Of a stretch of 64,000 bases of DNA, positions 63,477-64,000 are shown in pieces (the first letter of the stretch is position 1; each line of letters starts with the position of its first letter). Origin of the DNA: Achromobacter pulmonis (lineage in GTDB: Bacteria > Pseudomonadota > Gammaproteobacteria > Burkholderiales > Burkholderiaceae_B); assembly GCF_002885955.2 (NCBI RefSeq), contig NZ_POQS01000005.1, forward strand, positions 213,597 through 277,596, written 5' to 3'. Below the pieces are notes generated by a model. The model saw only the letters and a list, made by a program, of their open reading frames with translations. It searched no databases and had not been told where the DNA came from. The position numbers and the translations under genes are program-made.

Positions 63477-64000
63477 TGGAATGGCTTAATGTTCTTGAGA
63501 GCCAGGGTACGGCATTGCTGGGCCCGACGGTCTGGATGGTCCTCTGGACCCTCATCAAGATTGTGATCATCGCTGTGCCCATCATCCTGTGCGTGGCCTA
63601 CCTCACGTACTGGGAACGCAAGATGATCGGCGCCATGCACGTGCGCATGGGTCCGAACCGCGTCGGCATCAAGGGGCTGCTGCAGCCGTTCGCCGACGTG
63701 TTCAAGCTGCTGACCAAGGAAGTGGTGGTTCCGTCGCAGGCCAACAAGGTGCTGTTCGTCGTGGCCCCGGTGGTCACGCTGATGCCGGCCCTGGCCGCCT
63801 GGGCGGTGGTGCCGTTCGGTCCCGACGTGGTGCTGGCCAACGTCAACGCCGGCCTGCTGTACATCATGGCCATCACGTCCATCGGCGTGTACGGCGTGAT
63901 CGTCGCCGGCTGGGCGTCGAACTCCAAGTACGCGTTCCTGGGCGCGCTGCGCGCCTCGGCGCAGATGCTGTCGTACGAACTGGCCATCGGCTTCGTGCTG
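63476..64000 (+). CDS. nuoH: NADH-quinone oxidoreductase subunit H (partial, 3' end outside window)
   Basis: The first 175 codons of the NuoH membrane subunit, cut by the window edge. Visible are segment 1 ([20 protein letters not shown]), the conserved loop [20 protein letters not shown] near residue 44 and [18 protein letters not shown] at the end, all family hallmarks. NuoH forms the quinone chamber and begins the proton-translocating arm. It is coupled to nuoG by a one-base overlap. Confidence 0.95.
   Translation, partial: MEWLNVLESQGTALLGPTVWMVLWTLIKIVIIAVPIILCVAYLTYWERKMIGAMHVRMGPNRVGIKGLLQPFADVFKLLTKEVVVPSQANKVLFVVAPVVTLMPALAAWAVVPFGPDVVLANVNAGLLYIMAITSIGVYGVIVAGWASNSKYAFLGALRASAQMLSYELAIGFVL

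Noticed and set aside
1..64000. CRISPR arrays, tRNA and rRNA genes, riboswitches
   Set aside because: No regularly spaced repeats, cloverleaf-like sequences or known riboswitch cores were recognised on reading both strands. A covariance-model scan would be needed to exclude small RNAs.

Overview
The window comes from a high-GC betaproteobacterium of the Alcaligenaceae, most likely Bordetella or Achromobacter. The evidence is two Bug/TctC-type binding protein genes, a DUF4148 protein, a Bordetella-type porin next to a nuo operon, several LysR and TetR regulators, and very long open antisense frames typical of GC-rich DNA. The genus is an inference from gene content and remembered family resemblance; no database search was run.

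Layout. 1-4.9 kb: a branched-chain amino acid type (Liv) ABC operon on the minus strand, divergent from a TrmB-family regulator, with three copies of a GTCGGA-N4-TCCGAC palindrome between them. 4.9-9.8 kb: an orphan AcfC-like binding protein, a META/DUF4377 lipoprotein, a truncated-haemoglobin/DUF1971 fusion, and divergent from it an ABC permease plus an ATP-binding protein whose catalytic motifs are almost all lost. 9.8-13.4 kb: LysR, sulfatase and a frameshifted Bug protein. 13.4-17.2 kb: an MCP, a VOC protein, a DUF4148 protein and a LuxR-type regulator. 17.2-22.7 kb: a binding protein, histidine kinase and response regulator divergent from a CitMHS transporter and a PhaB-like reductase. 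22.7-26.1 kb: a second Bug, sulfatase and LysR set. 26.1-28.5 kb: a nitric-oxide stress module (NorR, two NorR boxes, a sigma-54 promoter, and the di-iron repair protein YtfE/ScdA). 28.5-29.9 kb: DUF1272 and DUF808 proteins.

29.9-51.2 kb holds three complete RND efflux gene sets, one of them with a frameshifted pump gene, together with a TetR repressor, a BetT-type transporter and a SufR-like Cys-rich regulator. 51.2-53.3 kb is a rearrangement scar: an IS3-family (IS407-like) element without a target duplication joins the 5' stub of one TetR gene, the likely repressor of the third efflux operon, to the 3'-truncated end of an unrelated TetR gene on the opposite strand.

53.8-64 kb: a major porin with three tandem 3' hairpins, then the nuoABCDEFGH run (nuoH cut by the window edge). 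A 1,196-bp IS5-family element with a clean CTAA target duplication has inserted at the expected transcription start of the nuo operon, separating an extended -10 promoter from nuoA.

The strongest items for follow-up are the degenerate ABC ATPase next to the haemoglobin-DUF1971 fusion, the two insertion events (predicted efflux derepression and altered control of Complex I), and the TrmB operator array. No tRNA, rRNA or CRISPR array was seen.
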